NCBI RefSeq assembly: GCF_038007305.1
Contig: NZ_JBBOWV010000001.1
Location: 3,524,501 to 3,588,500, forward strand
Direction of reading: 5' to 3'
Source: Solibacillus sp. FSL W7-1436
GTDB lineage: Bacteria > Bacillota > Bacilli > Bacillales_A > Planococcaceae
DNA length: 64,000 nucleotides
Translations under genes and position numbers: made by a program
Notes under the pieces: generated by a model
Seen by the model: only the letters and a program-made list of their open reading frames with translations
The model's database searches: none
What the model was told of the DNA's origin: nothing
In this document: positions 1 through 8,242 of the stretch, piece after piece
Numbering within the stretch: position 1 is the stretch's first letter
Layout: every line of letters starts with the position of its first letter

Positions 1-91
1 TCAGTTTCGTAACTTGGAACAGCCCTGCACATATAAGTGCGAGTAATAAAACCGCTATTATTAACTTCTTTTTCATCAGTGGTTCACTCAT
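1..91 (-). CDS. N-terminal fragment of a secreted or membrane protein, cut by the window edge
   Basis: The minus strand reads an uninterrupted frame from ATG at 91 (or an in-frame ATG at 76) to the window start. After a lysine-rich start (MKKK) comes one strongly hydrophobic stretch, LIIAVLLLALICAGLF, typical of a signal peptide or membrane anchor. No good ribosome binding site is seen in front of either ATG, so the start is uncertain. The rest of the protein lies outside the window and no family can be named. Confidence 0.45.
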   Translation of the reverse strand, partial: MSEPLMKKKLIIAVLLLALICAGLFQVTKL

Positions 92-137
92 TAGTAAGCA
101 TTAAGCGATAAATACGTTACTTTTGTAAAACAAACAC

Positions 138-563
138 TTACTGCCATGCCAATAATCCAAAAAAGTCTGTCGAAAATACTGCGAGTAAAAATAGAGAGAT
201 AACCACTAATTGTACTGCCGTAAAAATGTAGTCATTCTTGTTTGCCGCATATCTCTTCTCCATAACAATTCTGACTAGTTCCGTTACAATAATTAAGCCA
301 AACAAAAGTATATATGGTTGCAGAAACCAGATGTGCTTTGAAGAATCTTGGCTAATGTTAATGAAGAAACCAAATAACATAACCACAATAAATGCTATTC
401 TAATGGTCCAATCTATTTTTTTATGTTGTTTATTTACAAAGTGATTGGAGAAGATCTCTTTCTTCTCAACGTTTAGCCATTTTCTTAAAAACTTATTCAT
501 AAAAAATAGTACAAGTCCAAAAATTGATGATATTAAAATTAAATTTGCAAAAAAATTATCCAT
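138..563 (-). CDS. DUF4181-type small membrane protein
   Basis: This is a 141-residue integral membrane protein of unknown function. It shows four hydrophobic segments, at about residues 5-23, 52-70, 80-97 and 115-135. The stretch EKRYAANKNDYIF between segments 3 and 4 resembles the conserved core of DUF4181 proteins of Bacillales, which is the basis of the call. The ATG at 563 is preceded by a GAGGTG ribosome binding site at normal spacing. It is followed downstream by another minus-strand membrane or secreted protein and could be co-transcribed with it. Family assignment is from memory of the motif, and the biological role is unknown. Confidence 0.65.
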   Translation of the reverse strand: MDNFFANLILISSIFGLVLFFMNKFLRKWLNVEKKEIFSNHFVNKQHKKIDWTIRIAFIVVMLFGFFINISQDSSKHIWFLQPYILLFGLIIVTELVRIVMEKRYAANKNDYIFTAVQLVVISLFLLAVFSTDFFGLLAWQ

Positions 564-664
564 GAACTTTCACCTCTAATTTCCACTTCACAATTGCGTA
601 TTGAATAGTAACCTTTCCCTACCTTCTCTTTGTGTATTACAAGATGCTATATTAAATTTATCCC

Positions 665-1120
665 TTACCTCGAATTTATATAGTAAATGAGATGATCTTT
701 CCACTCGTCAAATTCGTAAATAAATCCTTTTCTTATACATTCAAATTGCAGGCCGACACTTTCCGCTAACTTAATGGATGGGAAGTTATCCAGATTTATA
801 TGTGCTTCGATCCGGTGATAATTCAGTTTATCAAAAGCTAGTGTAAGTGCAGCTTTTACAGCTTCCTTTCCATATCCTTGTAACCAAAATTGGTTGTGGA
901 TCGTATAACCAAATCTTGCCCATTGAAATTCATCCCTCAACAATGTAGAAAAATCAACTGAACCAATATGCGCAAGATCCTCTTTTCGGAAAACCCCGAA
1001 TATATAAACTTTATCTTCTGAAGCAAGTCTTTGATGACGATCTACCAAATCTCCAAACCAATCTTTTGTACAAATGCTCATATCTATTTCACCTTCATCG
1101 TATTGATGTTGTGACGGCAA
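665..1120 (-). CDS. GNAT (RimJ/RimL-type) acetyltransferase with a missing start
   Basis: The protein carries a GNAT fold with acetyl-CoA-binding features (GYGKEAVKAAL near residue 83) and the typical ending ECIRKGFIYEFDEWKD of Bacillus RimJ/RimL-like N-acetyltransferases, which acetylate amino groups of proteins or small molecules. The only available start is TTG at 1120, but the same frame stays open to 1237. It encodes the family's usual N-terminus (IRPLEKEDYTSWL, around 1139-1177) with no ATG, GTG or TTG before it. The TTG has no ribosome binding site. The gene is therefore probably a start-codon mutant or 5'-truncated pseudogene of a roughly 175-180 residue enzyme. Function is inferred from family resemblance. 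Confidence 0.6.
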   Translation of the reverse strand: MPSQHQYDEGEIDMSICTKDWFGDLVDRHQRLASEDKVYIFGVFRKEDLAHIGSVDFSTLLRDEFQWARFGYTIHNQFWLQGYGKEAVKAALTLAFDKLNYHRIEAHINLDNFPSIKLAESVGLQFECIRKGFIYEFDEWKDHLIYYINSR

Positions 1121-1372
1121 TCTATTTTCAAATGCGGATAACCACGATGTGTAATCTTCTTTTTCAAGGGGTCTTATATCCGTTTGGGCTAGAGAAATAC
1201 AGCGAAAGCCGATATCTTCGGATTTAATTATTAGAAGTTATGAGTAATTCATTAAGCATTTTCCCTTTGCCCTTAAAGAAATGGAAAATTTATGTTAAAA
1301 TTTTTACAGAATGAATTTTAGGGTATATAACAGTCATGTCAGTCGCGCAAAAACATAACAGGGGGTAATGAA

Positions 1373-1645
1373 GTGGATGCTTTGATGTTAGACGGATGGA
1401 CTCCTTTATTATTGTTAGGAATTTTGTTTGCATTTATGATGTTTTTTATTGGCCGGAAAGTTTCGAAAAATATATTACTTTTAACCTCTGCTATAATGAG
1501 CCTGCTTTGCTTTGGGTTAATACTTTTTAGCATATTAGTTGTTGGTGGTTGGGAAGGTATGGGTCTAGGCTTCTTTGCGATTACTATTTTCATAGGGGTT
1601 TGGATAGGTACAGTTTTTGGTATTATTTATCAAAACACAAAGTAA
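1373..1645 (+). CDS. Small YesK-like membrane protein
   Basis: This 90-residue protein has three hydrophobic segments (about 11-27, 33-55 and 64-84) and almost no soluble part. The motif VGGWEGMGLG between the second and third helices resembles YesK-like proteins of Bacillus, whose function is unknown. The start is GTG at 1373, chosen because GGGGGT lies seven bases upstream; the ATG at 1369 is out of frame. A strong intrinsic terminator follows the stop codon, so it is probably a single-gene transcript. Confidence 0.6.
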   Translation: MDALMLDGWTPLLLLGILFAFMMFFIGRKVSKNILLLTSAIMSLLCFGLILFSILVVGGWEGMGLGFFAITIFIGVWIGTVFGIIYQNTK

Positions 1646-1672
1646 GGGCTTTAATTGAACAAGCATTTTATA

Positions 1673-1704
1673 CGCTCAGGTACAAATAAAACCTGAGCGT
1701 TTTT
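1673..1704 (+). terminator. Intrinsic terminator after the YesK-like gene
   Basis: A perfect 9-bp stem, CGCTCAGGT with ACCTGAGCG (1673-1681 and 1691-1699), closes a 9-base loop and is followed by TTTTT. It lies 28 bases after the stop of the plus-strand membrane protein. Confidence 0.85.
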
Positions 1705-1777
1705 GCATTTTCTGAACTTGTCATATTATCCTGCCTTCGTATATCAACCAGGTCCTTTTTTTGAATGTTGCAGGTTT

Positions 1778-1978
1778 TTACAGCAATCGAGGCATTAGCC
1801 ACCATACTACAATATAAATGCTCAATACTCCCCATGCTGTTGTTCCTATTATCCACCTAATAATAATTGGTGTAGCTGAACTATCATGAATTTTATCTCT
1901 CAAGCTTCTCATTTTAATTGCACATACAACCATTCCGGTGACGATGAGTACAATAACCAGGATTGATAATGCATCCAA
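1778..1978 (-). CDS. Small two-helix membrane protein, unknown
   Basis: The 66-residue product has hydrophobic segments at about residues 4-21 and 38-62, separated by a charged linker (KMRSLRDKIHD). The start is TTG at 1978, supported by GGAGGTT about seven bases upstream, which is the best initiation context nearby. I do not recognise a family. It stands alone between two plus-strand features, convergent with the YesK-like gene. Confidence 0.55.
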   Translation of the reverse strand: MDALSILVIVLIVTGMVVCAIKMRSLRDKIHDSSATPIIIRWIIGTTAWGVLSIYIVVWWLMPRLL

Positions 1979-1999
1979 AATTTAACCTCCAATCATCCT

Positions 2000-2167
2000 T
2001 GTTCGGTTGAATTCAGCTATGAAATCGCTGAAGTGATTCCAAAATTATACCTTACGATATTTAATGAGTCGAACCATTATCCATTTGTTGAAGAAGCACA
2101 GGCGATTACCATTCTTGTAGAAAAAAACGTCGATACGCTTAGAATGTATAAATCTTTAATCAAATAA
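2000..2167 (+). pseudogene. C-terminal remnant of an alpha/beta-hydrolase
   Basis: The plus frame ending with TAA at 2165-2167 translates to about 50 residues including EIAEVIPKLYLTIFNESNH and PFVEEAQ. This matches the end of alpha/beta-hydrolases, where a strand is followed by the catalytic histidine in a (G/N)HxPFxE context. No start codon or ribosome binding site precedes it, and the nucleophile and acid regions are absent, so this is a decayed 3' fragment. The assignment rests on the short motif only. Confidence 0.5.
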
Positions 2168-2254
2168 GAAATAATTTAGTAATAGTAAAATTAGTGCTAA
2201 AGCAGAAAAAGAAAACAAAGCTATGTCGGTTTTACTTATCTTTTTATTTTCCAT
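2156..2254 (-). CDS. 32-residue single-span membrane micro-protein
   Basis: A short minus-strand frame starts at ATG 2254, with GAAGG eight bases upstream, and encodes a lysine-rich head (MENKKISKTD) followed by one continuous hydrophobic helix ending in NYFLFD. Its end overlaps the 3' end of the hydrolase remnant on the other strand. The pattern is that of a genuine single-span micro-protein, but such frames can occur by chance. Confidence 0.4.
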   Translation of the reverse strand: MENKKISKTDIALFSFSALALILLLLNYFLFD

Positions 2255-2332
2255 TAATCATTACCTTCTTCTATAATATTTCGAACACAAAATCTTCTAT
2301 TCATGTGATAGCTATAAATACTGCTGTACGTA

Positions 2333-2458
2333 TCATAGCCAATCTTTCACATATGCAACTAACCCTAATACTCCACCTAATCCAGCCCCAATAAATACAG
2401 GAATAACATAACTCGACTTTTTTTGCGCACTACTCTTTGAATAAATTTTTTCTTTCAT
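2333..2458 (-). CDS. 41-residue membrane micro-protein
   Basis: The frame opens with ATG at 2458 behind a GGGGAG ribosome binding site, and encodes a basic head (MKEKIYSKSSAQKKS) and one glycine-rich hydrophobic span (VFIGAGLGGVLGLVAYV) before stopping. It precedes the 32-residue micro-protein on the same strand, so the two may be one transcript. No family is recognised. Confidence 0.45.
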   Translation of the reverse strand: MKEKIYSKSSAQKKSSYVIPVFIGAGLGGVLGLVAYVKDWL

Positions 2459-2514
2459 TAAACGTTCTCCCCTCTATCAACTTATACGTTCAAATTCTAC
2501 GGAAGTTTCAAAAT

Positions 2515-3129
2515 TCAGTTAAATTTTTGAATATAATGAGCTCGTTCCATAGGTTTTTGTTTTTCCAAATAATATTCTTCTGCAGGCCAATATCGTTTCG
2601 TATATTTGTTTACTCTTTCATCTATATCCCCAATATATGTATCTCGTTGAATTACACGTGCGTACCTCATTTCTTTAGGACAATCCAAGAAAACGATATA
2701 ATCATAACAGTTTTTCCATTCATCCCGTAAAAGAAAGATGCCTTCTATAATTACCATGCTGCAGTCAGATAAATTAATTGTTTGGTCGAGATGAGTATCC
2801 TCTTCTTTTTGATAAAGGGGTAGTTTTAATGATGGGACATTTTGTCGTATTTTTAGAAAAAGCTGCTCTTTCAAAAATTTGGTGTCCCACTGTAATTGAT
2901 AATATTCAAACCATTGTTCATGCCCTGTATTATACCGCTTGGATTTTTCAACGATATGGTCATCAATATGAATTACAACGACATTTTCTAAAATACGTTT
3001 AAGCTGCTTTACAAGCGTAGTTTTGCCGGCACCCGATAAGCCATCTATAGCAACGATATAAGGCCTTTTTTCAATATGCTTTTCATATTCTTCACTTATT
3101 TGACGAATTAAATTATTTAAGTAGTCCAT
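2515..3129 (-). CDS. Uridine-kinase-like P-loop kinase
   Basis: This 204-residue cytoplasmic protein has a Walker A motif GLSGAGKTT near residues 30-38 and a Walker B-like VVVIHIDD near residue 50. It also has the lid-like region RYARVIQRD near residue 157. This layout is that of uridine kinase/phosphoribulokinase-type P-loop kinases, which transfer a phosphate from ATP to a nucleoside or related small molecule. The exact substrate cannot be read from sequence. The ATG at 3129 follows GAAAGGA at good spacing. It appears monocistronic. Confidence 0.7.
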   Translation of the reverse strand: MDYLNNLIRQISEEYEKHIEKRPYIVAIDGLSGAGKTTLVKQLKRILENVVVIHIDDHIVEKSKRYNTGHEQWFEYYQLQWDTKFLKEQLFLKIRQNVPSLKLPLYQKEEDTHLDQTINLSDCSMVIIEGIFLLRDEWKNCYDYIVFLDCPKEMRYARVIQRDTYIGDIDERVNKYTKRYWPAEEYYLEKQKPMERAHYIQKFN

Positions 3130-3296
3130 TGAATGAAATCCTTTCAGCTGTTAGTTGAAATTCCTTAAAAGCGTTGTGCATATAAATATTCCCTTTTTAT
3201 TACCAAAAAGGATTTAAGATATCTTTAATTTAGAGGATTTAACTTGTAAAATCTAGAAATAAGTTAAGGTATACATAAAAAAGTTAGGTGGTAATT

Positions 3297-3683
3297 GTGT
3301 TGATAGAGAATTTAAAAGAGCATTTACAGCAACTAGAGGAAAGTCATACCGGGTTGGAAGTTAGAAGGAGTAAAGAAAAGCTTGATGCCATTTTAGCAGA
3401 TGATTTTTTTGAGATTGGCAGCTCCGGTTATATTTATGATAAAAAAGAGTGTCTTGAAACGGGTGTTGTTATGACAGAAATGAAGCTGCATAACTACGAA
3501 ATCTATCCGCTCGCTCATGACATTGTCTTAGCTACTTATTTTTTAGTTGATACCACTAGAGAACGGAATACACTGCGCAGTTCGATTTGGAAATTGATTG
3601 ACGGGCACTGGCAGCTCTATTTCCATCAAGGAACAATAACGCCACTTCAATTGACTAGTTTTACTGGCAAGGTGTCTAAGTGA
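3297..3683 (+). CDS. DUF4440-like (SnoaL/NTF2 fold) protein
   Basis: The product of about 128 residues has the DUF4440 signature: an early amphipathic helix, then LDAILADDFFEIGSSGYIYDK, and a C-terminal beta sheet ending SSIWKLIDGHWQLYFHQGT. DUF4440 proteins have the cone-shaped NTF2 fold and often bind or transform small ligands; the role here is unknown. Initiation is by GTG 3297 or TTG 3300 behind AGGTGG at 3286-3291; an upstream in-frame GTG at 3288 overlaps that ribosome binding site and is rejected. Its stop overlaps the next gene by one base, so the two are probably translationally coupled. Confidence 0.65.
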   Translation: MLIENLKEHLQQLEESHTGLEVRRSKEKLDAILADDFFEIGSSGYIYDKKECLETGVVMTEMKLHNYEIYPLAHDIVLATYFLVDTTRERNTLRSSIWKLIDGHWQLYFHQGTITPLQLTSFTGKVSK

Positions 3684-4174
3684 TGAGAAAATGGCTTTGG
3701 TTAATCTCTATTGGTGCCATTGTGTTGGGCTGGTTTATTTTTGATATGTGGCAAGAGTCTAGCAGGGATGCGATTATAGGAAAAGCTTTGAATAGTCATA
3801 TTGATACGGTTTCAATTAGAGATACGAAAACAAATGAAGAAGTTTTAGTGATGACGAATTCGGACCCCGCTTTTACTCCTATGGTTGAAATTTACAGGTT
3901 CCCATACATTCAGTTGGAACGGCCGGACAATAAAATCCTTAAAGAAGAGCCAGTGCTTGAAATCGAATACTTACAGGAAAACGAAGTCATGTATGTGGTG
4001 AGGGTCCATCAGTTTAATCGTAAGCCAGTACTGGAACAGCAATTAGCAGCCAGTTACATATATTCTCCTGAAAATAGCGATAACGTGTATTTTTTTGAAG
4101 TGAGAGGCAATGATCAGCTGGTCAAAGTGAACGACGGGTTAAAAACGCTAATCGATATCATTACTTCAAAGTAA
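3683..4174 (+). CDS. Membrane-anchored protein, unknown
   Basis: This protein of about 163 residues has one N-terminal hydrophobic segment (WLWLISIGAIVLGWFIF) followed by an extracytoplasmic domain with mixed strands and charged residues. No cysteine lipobox is present, so it is an uncleaved anchor or signal peptide. The ATG at 3683 overlaps the TGA of the DUF4440-like gene, indicating translational coupling. A bidirectional terminator follows. I do not recognise a family. Confidence 0.6.
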   Translation: MRKWLWLISIGAIVLGWFIFDMWQESSRDAIIGKALNSHIDTVSIRDTKTNEEVLVMTNSDPAFTPMVEIYRFPYIQLERPDNKILKEEPVLEIEYLQENEVMYVVRVHQFNRKPVLEQQLAASYIYSPENSDNVYFFEVRGNDQLVKVNDGLKTLIDIITSK

Positions 4175-4179
4175 AAACA

Positions 4180-4210
4180 GCGACAATCACTTTTGTATAA
4201 TGATTGTCGC
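4180..4210. terminator. Bidirectional intrinsic terminator
   Basis: A perfect 10-bp stem, GCGACAATCA with TGATTGTCGC (4180-4189 and 4201-4210), sits between two convergent genes. On the minus strand it is followed by TGTTTTT, and on the plus strand by an AT-rich run, so it can serve both. Confidence 0.8.
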
Positions 4211-4234
4211 TTATTATATTTTATCTAATAAAAG

Positions 4235-6034
4235 TTATGCTTCCACTTTAGACTCTGCAAATTGGCTGAAGAAGGAAAGGATTTTTTGGTAAACCGCAAT
4301 TTCATTTTCTTTTTTGGAGAATCCGTGCCCTTCATCTTCAAGAAGCATATATTCGACTTCACGGCCTTTATCTTTCAGCGCCTGCACAATTTGATCCGAC
4401 TCTTCTTTCACAACGCGCGGATCATTTGCTCCTTGGATAACGAGCATTGGTTTTGTCATTGTCTCTAAATACGTAATCGGGGAATATTCGATAAATTTTT
4501 CTTTGTCTCTTTCAGGATTTCCTACCCATTGATCCATCATCGGCTTCCAGTCTTCCGGAACCGAATTGACAAATGAAAACAAATCCGATGGTCCAAAGAT
4601 ATCGACTACCGCTTTGAAATAATCCGCATGACGTCCGTGAAGCAGTAAGGCCATATAGCCACCATAGCTTCCACCCATCAATAAAATATTACCCTTTTCT
4701 GCATAACCCTTATCAATAAGCCAATCAAGACCTGCGACATTATCAAGTCGCGGACCATATCCCCAATCTCCGTTTACCATTTTTGTGAAAGCTAATCCAT
4801 AACCTGTTGATCCACGGAAATTTGGCGCAAATATACTATAGCCATTATTTAAAAAGAACTGGAACGAAGCTCTAAAGAATTTTCGCTCTGCAGCTTGTGG
4901 ACCACCATGTGGCCAGAAGATGATTTCCCCATTATCATTTTCCTTTTTCGCTTTGAAGAATAAAGATTCAATTTCCAGCCCATCAAAAGAAGGGTACGTA
5001 ATAACTTCAGGCTCCACTAATTCGCTATGGTCGACACCCGGAACTGCATATTGCGTAAGAGGAATCCATTCATTATCTGTCAATCGGTAAATATTATCCG
5101 GTTTAGTAGCAGTACCGCCTAAAACATATAAATTACCTGACTTCGTGACAACAAGCTTATCGATCGTGCTACATGGCGCTTGTATTTTCTGCCACTCATT
5201 TGAAGACAAATCATACATGTATACAGTATCTTCTACACCTTTTTCACTGACAATATATAAGCGCTGTTTATGTTGGTCATATTTCAGAGTAGTGAAGCCT
5301 TCATTCTCAATATCTTTTACTTTAATAAATTCATTTGTTTCTAAATTATACGAAGCTAAGTATGTAAAATCTGCGTTGTAGTCCGTTAAAAAATAAACAA
5401 GATCATCTGTTGCGAAACATGCATCACTAACCGTGTGCTGAGAATCGGTAGACGGTGTCAGCAAAGTATGGTCGTTCTCCCGTTTTGCATACAACAGTGT
5501 ATGTGTATTTGAATACGCCGTCATATAAAGGAGCGTTTCTTCATTCGGGCTTAAACCAACTGTTAACGTAGGTGTCGTTTTCCCTTCTAAAACTAATTCT
5601 TCCGCCCCTGTCTCCAGGTCATATTTATACGTATTCAAAAAAGAAGGATTTCCTTTTGAAGAAGTGTAGTAAAGCTTTTTCCCGTCTTCTGAAAGGATCA
5701 TTCCAGTATTGCGTGTTCCTTCTTCATGAATAATTGGTTGTAATGTACCGCCATGAAGAGGCAACCCGTAAAATTGTGTATTTTCATTGCCATCGTCATC
5801 AAAACCAGCAAGGATGAATCGTCCTTGTTTATCATACAGAAGACCTTGACAGCTCTGGTTATTGAATGTCAGCTGTGTCGGGAATGTACTAGGCAGATTC
5901 ATTGCCCATAAATTATACTTTCCGCTTAAATTTGTACTGAAAACGAGTTGATTTTCATCTGGACTTACCGCAAAATCTCTTATTGAAAATGTCCTTAAAA
6001 ACTGCTCTGCCCCTGGTTTAGGAAATGAAACCAT
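4235..6034 (-). CDS. S9-family serine peptidase (acylaminoacyl/prolyl oligopeptidase type)
   Basis: This 599-residue cytoplasmic enzyme has an N-terminal beta-propeller of about 330 residues that filters substrates, followed by an alpha/beta-hydrolase peptidase domain. The nucleophile lies in GGSYGGYM (Ser about 456), the acid in QGANDPRV (Asp about 538) and the base in DEGHGF (His about 570), so the triad is complete. HGGPQA supplies the oxyanion region. Such enzymes cleave short peptides, releasing acylated amino acids or cutting after proline. The ATG at 6034 follows AGGAGG. There is no signal peptide. Length is normal for the family. It is flanked by terminators and appears to be monocistronic. 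Confidence 0.9.
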   Translation of the reverse strand: MVSFPKPGAEQFLRTFSIRDFAVSPDENQLVFSTNLSGKYNLWAMNLPSTFPTQLTFNNQSCQGLLYDKQGRFILAGFDDDGNENTQFYGLPLHGGTLQPIIHEEGTRNTGMILSEDGKKLYYTSSKGNPSFLNTYKYDLETGAEELVLEGKTTPTLTVGLSPNEETLLYMTAYSNTHTLLYAKRENDHTLLTPSTDSQHTVSDACFATDDLVYFLTDYNADFTYLASYNLETNEFIKVKDIENEGFTTLKYDQHKQRLYIVSEKGVEDTVYMYDLSSNEWQKIQAPCSTIDKLVVTKSGNLYVLGGTATKPDNIYRLTDNEWIPLTQYAVPGVDHSELVEPEVITYPSFDGLEIESLFFKAKKENDNGEIIFWPHGGPQAAERKFFRASFQFFLNNGYSIFAPNFRGSTGYGLAFTKMVNGDWGYGPRLDNVAGLDWLIDKGYAEKGNILLMGGSYGGYMALLLHGRHADYFKAVVDIFGPSDLFSFVNSVPEDWKPMMDQWVGNPERDKEKFIEYSPITYLETMTKPMLVIQGANDPRVVKEESDQIVQALKDKGREVEYMLLEDEGHGFSKKENEIAVYQKILSFFSQFAESKVEA

Positions 6035-6162
6035 ATTGAATACTCCTCCTTTATAATAAAAAACTGAATTAATACTAAATTACCATAAATATACTATTAG
6101 AGAAACAAATAAGTAATTCGCAAGGAAATTGTAAGCATTAATTCCTAATTACCAACTAAAAA

Positions 6163-6190
6163 AGCAAACCAGCACGTTGCGAAGTTTGCT
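6163..6190 (-). terminator. Terminator of the GntR/ABC operon
   Basis: A 7-bp stem, AGCAAAC and GTTTGCT, encloses a 14-base loop. Read on the minus strand it is followed by six T residues, consistent with ending the ABC transporter operon that stops at 6247. Confidence 0.7.
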
Positions 6191-6246
6191 CTTTGAATAG
6201 CTAATGAATTATTTATATTTCACATCAGTATGGATATTATCTTTAC

Positions 6247-6852
6247 TTATAACGCCTTTCGCTGGTAAATGCTGTTGGTAACAAACCAAGAACCAACATA
6301 GAGTGTGATGACGACAATTGTTACTCCTGTATATAAAGCAGGGATGGATAAATTAATAATAACATCCTTTATAACGGTCAATTGGTCTGCTAAAAATATC
6401 GCAATAGACGGTCCGACCGCTGTTAAAAGGAGAAAACTAATCAATACAGCCGGAAAAATATAACCTGGTTTAAATAAATAAAATAATGGGAAGGTAAAGG
6501 AAGCAAATAATAAAAATAAACTACAGCCAATCGCAATGTGTGTTAGTGTAAAAGGTTTATTGAAAACAAACAATGTGAGACTTGTCACACCAATTGCTAA
6601 AACCATATAGATAATAGCACCGATATAGCGTGATGCGATTATTTCCGAACGTGTATAAGGTAAGGAATTTAACAATATGTTCGTCTCTACTTTTTCATCG
6701 TAAGCATATGTGTTAAAGGGAATAAGAATACTGGCAACAAGAAAGATCATAACTGGATTTGCTTCCATTATAATAAAGAAAATGACAAAAGGAATAAAAA
6801 GTAATAGCTGTTTTTTCTGTAATATGACATCACGTCTAATTAGATTAAACAT
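6247..6852 (-). CDS. ABC-2 type transporter permease
   Basis: This 201-residue membrane protein has about six hydrophobic segments and the typical short loop sequence DEKVETNILLNSLPYTRSEI, seen in permeases that partner with YtrB-like ATPases in Bacillus. It forms the membrane channel of an exporter whose substrate is unknown; related systems respond to cell-wall antibiotics. Its start overlaps the end of the ATPase gene by 8 bp, showing translational coupling. The operon order is regulator, ATPase, permease. The substrate cannot be inferred from sequence. Confidence 0.8.
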   Translation of the reverse strand: MFNLIRRDVILQKKQLLLFIPFVIFFIIMEANPVMIFLVASILIPFNTYAYDEKVETNILLNSLPYTRSEIIASRYIGAIIYMVLAIGVTSLTLFVFNKPFTLTHIAIGCSLFLLFASFTFPLFYLFKPGYIFPAVLISFLLLTAVGPSIAIFLADQLTVIKDVIINLSIPALYTGVTIVVITLYVGSWFVTNSIYQRKAL

Positions 6853-7711
6853 GTTGTATTCCCCCTTTCAAGTAATACATGATCTCTTCCAGAGAGGCTT
6901 GATCAATGGCAACGGTGTCTCCGAAAATTCTTTGTACTCCTTTGATATCATCCGTTAATGCTTCAAATCCTGTTAATGCACGGTGAACATGAATAAAAGC
7001 CTTTTCAGTGTCGCGATCCAGAAGTTCCAATCTTCCTTTAACAAGTGCATAGTTTTCAACTACATCAAGAATAGACTGATTAAATATTAATTCCCCCTTC
7101 TGAATGAGAGCGATATAATCTGCAATACGGTCTAAATCGGATGTAATATGTGTGGAGAAGAAAATGGTACGATCTCCATCCACCATTAACTCCTGTAAAA
7201 GCTCCAAAAGCTCTCGTCTAAAAATGGGATCTAAACCTGCTGTTGGCTCGTCCATAATAATAAGTTCCGCATGATGGGATAGTGCTATGGCCAATGATGC
7301 CTTCATTTGCATTCCTTTTGAAAATGTCTTTATTTGTTTATTCAGCGGCAATTCAAATTTTTCCAAGTATTGATGAAATAGTGATTCATCCCAGCGTTTG
7401 TATGCAGGGCCCACGATGCGCTTTATATCTTTTAAGTTCAGCCCTTCAAAAAACACATTGCCATCGTAAACAAACCCAATGCGCTCTTTAATCGCCTTCT
7501 CATGATTCATGTAATCCAAACCGAAAAGCTTAATTTCACCGACATCCGGTCTTAATAGATTCATCATCATTTTTATCGTAGTCGATTTACCCGCACCGTT
7601 TGCCCCAATAAAGCCTGTTATAAAGCCTTTCTTCACTTCTAAATTTAGATTTTTAACAGAAAAACCTTTAAACTTTTTCGAAACATTTGTAAGTTCAACA
7701 ACATTCTCCAT
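6845..7711 (-). CDS. ABC transporter ATP-binding protein (YtrB-like)
   Basis: This 288-residue ATPase has Walker A GANGAGKST (near residue 37), a Q-loop region, a signature-like FSKGMQMKASLAIAL (canonical LSGGQ diverged to FSKGM) and Walker B LIIMDEPTAGLD followed by the H-loop STHIT. The diverged signature is common in this subfamily. The C-terminal 70 residues form the usual accessory domain. It energises the permease downstream. The ATG at 7711 lies five bases after the stop of the GntR gene, so all three genes should be one transcript. Confidence 0.88.
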   Translation of the reverse strand: MENVVELTNVSKKFKGFSVKNLNLEVKKGFITGFIGANGAGKSTTIKMMMNLLRPDVGEIKLFGLDYMNHEKAIKERIGFVYDGNVFFEGLNLKDIKRIVGPAYKRWDESLFHQYLEKFELPLNKQIKTFSKGMQMKASLAIALSHHAELIIMDEPTAGLDPIFRRELLELLQELMVDGDRTIFFSTHITSDLDRIADYIALIQKGELIFNQSILDVVENYALVKGRLELLDRDTEKAFIHVHRALTGFEALTDDIKGVQRIFGDTVAIDQASLEEIMYYLKGGIQHV

Positions 7712-7716
7712 TCAAA

Positions 7717-8088
7717 TCACTCCTCATATAAAATTTTTAATAAGTCTTGTAATTCTTCAAGTGAGATGCCAATTTCTCTGCTATTCGTGATGACCAAGCT
7801 CATTTGCTCCTCAATGACTTTCAATTTCTTTTCTTTTATGACTTCTAAATTTTGCTCTGCAACAAAGGACCCTTTTCCGACAATCGAATAGATAAAGCCC
7901 GCCTTTTCTAATTCCTCGTAAGCACGCTTCGTTGTGATTACACTAATTTGCAGTTCTTTGGCAAGATTACGCATGGAAGGTATTGCTTCCCCCTCATGCA
8001 ATTCACCTGCTAAAATGGCGGATTTAATCTGATTTGTAATTTGTTCATAAATTGGTTCCTTAGAAATGTTTGAAATAATTATTTGCAT
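7717..8088 (-). CDS. GntR-family regulator, YtrA subfamily
   Basis: This 123-residue protein has a winged helix (about residues 10-75, with IPSMRNLAKELQISVITTKRAYEELEKAGF) and only a short C-terminal helical part for dimerisation, the YtrA arrangement. These proteins usually repress their own operon, which encodes an ABC exporter, and are relieved by cell-envelope stress. It heads a three-gene operon with the ATPase and permease. An AT-rich inverted repeat lies upstream at 8211-8242 and is a candidate operator. Confidence 0.85.
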   Translation of the reverse strand: MQIIISNISKEPIYEQITNQIKSAILAGELHEGEAIPSMRNLAKELQISVITTKRAYEELEKAGFIYSIVGKGSFVAEQNLEVIKEKKLKVIEEQMSLVITNSREIGISLEELQDLLKILYEE

Positions 8089-8210
8089 GCCAATCCCTCA
8101 TTTTTACTTATTAAAAATCAATTAAAATTGTGTTCTTTATTACTTGTTTTAACAGTTAAGCCGTAATATAAAATGTGAAACATCCAAATAATCACAAACC
8201 TTTTTGTATA

Positions 8211-8242
8211 ATGTATATATACTATAAGCACATTATATACAT
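8211..8242. promoter_or_regulatory. Putative operator of the YtrA-like regulator
   Basis: Inverted arms ATGTATAT (8211-8218) and ATATACAT (8235-8242) flank a 16-base centre, about 125 bp upstream of the GntR start. Because the arms are AT-only apart from one base, chance is possible. The position and symmetry suit a GntR dimer site. Confidence 0.35.
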
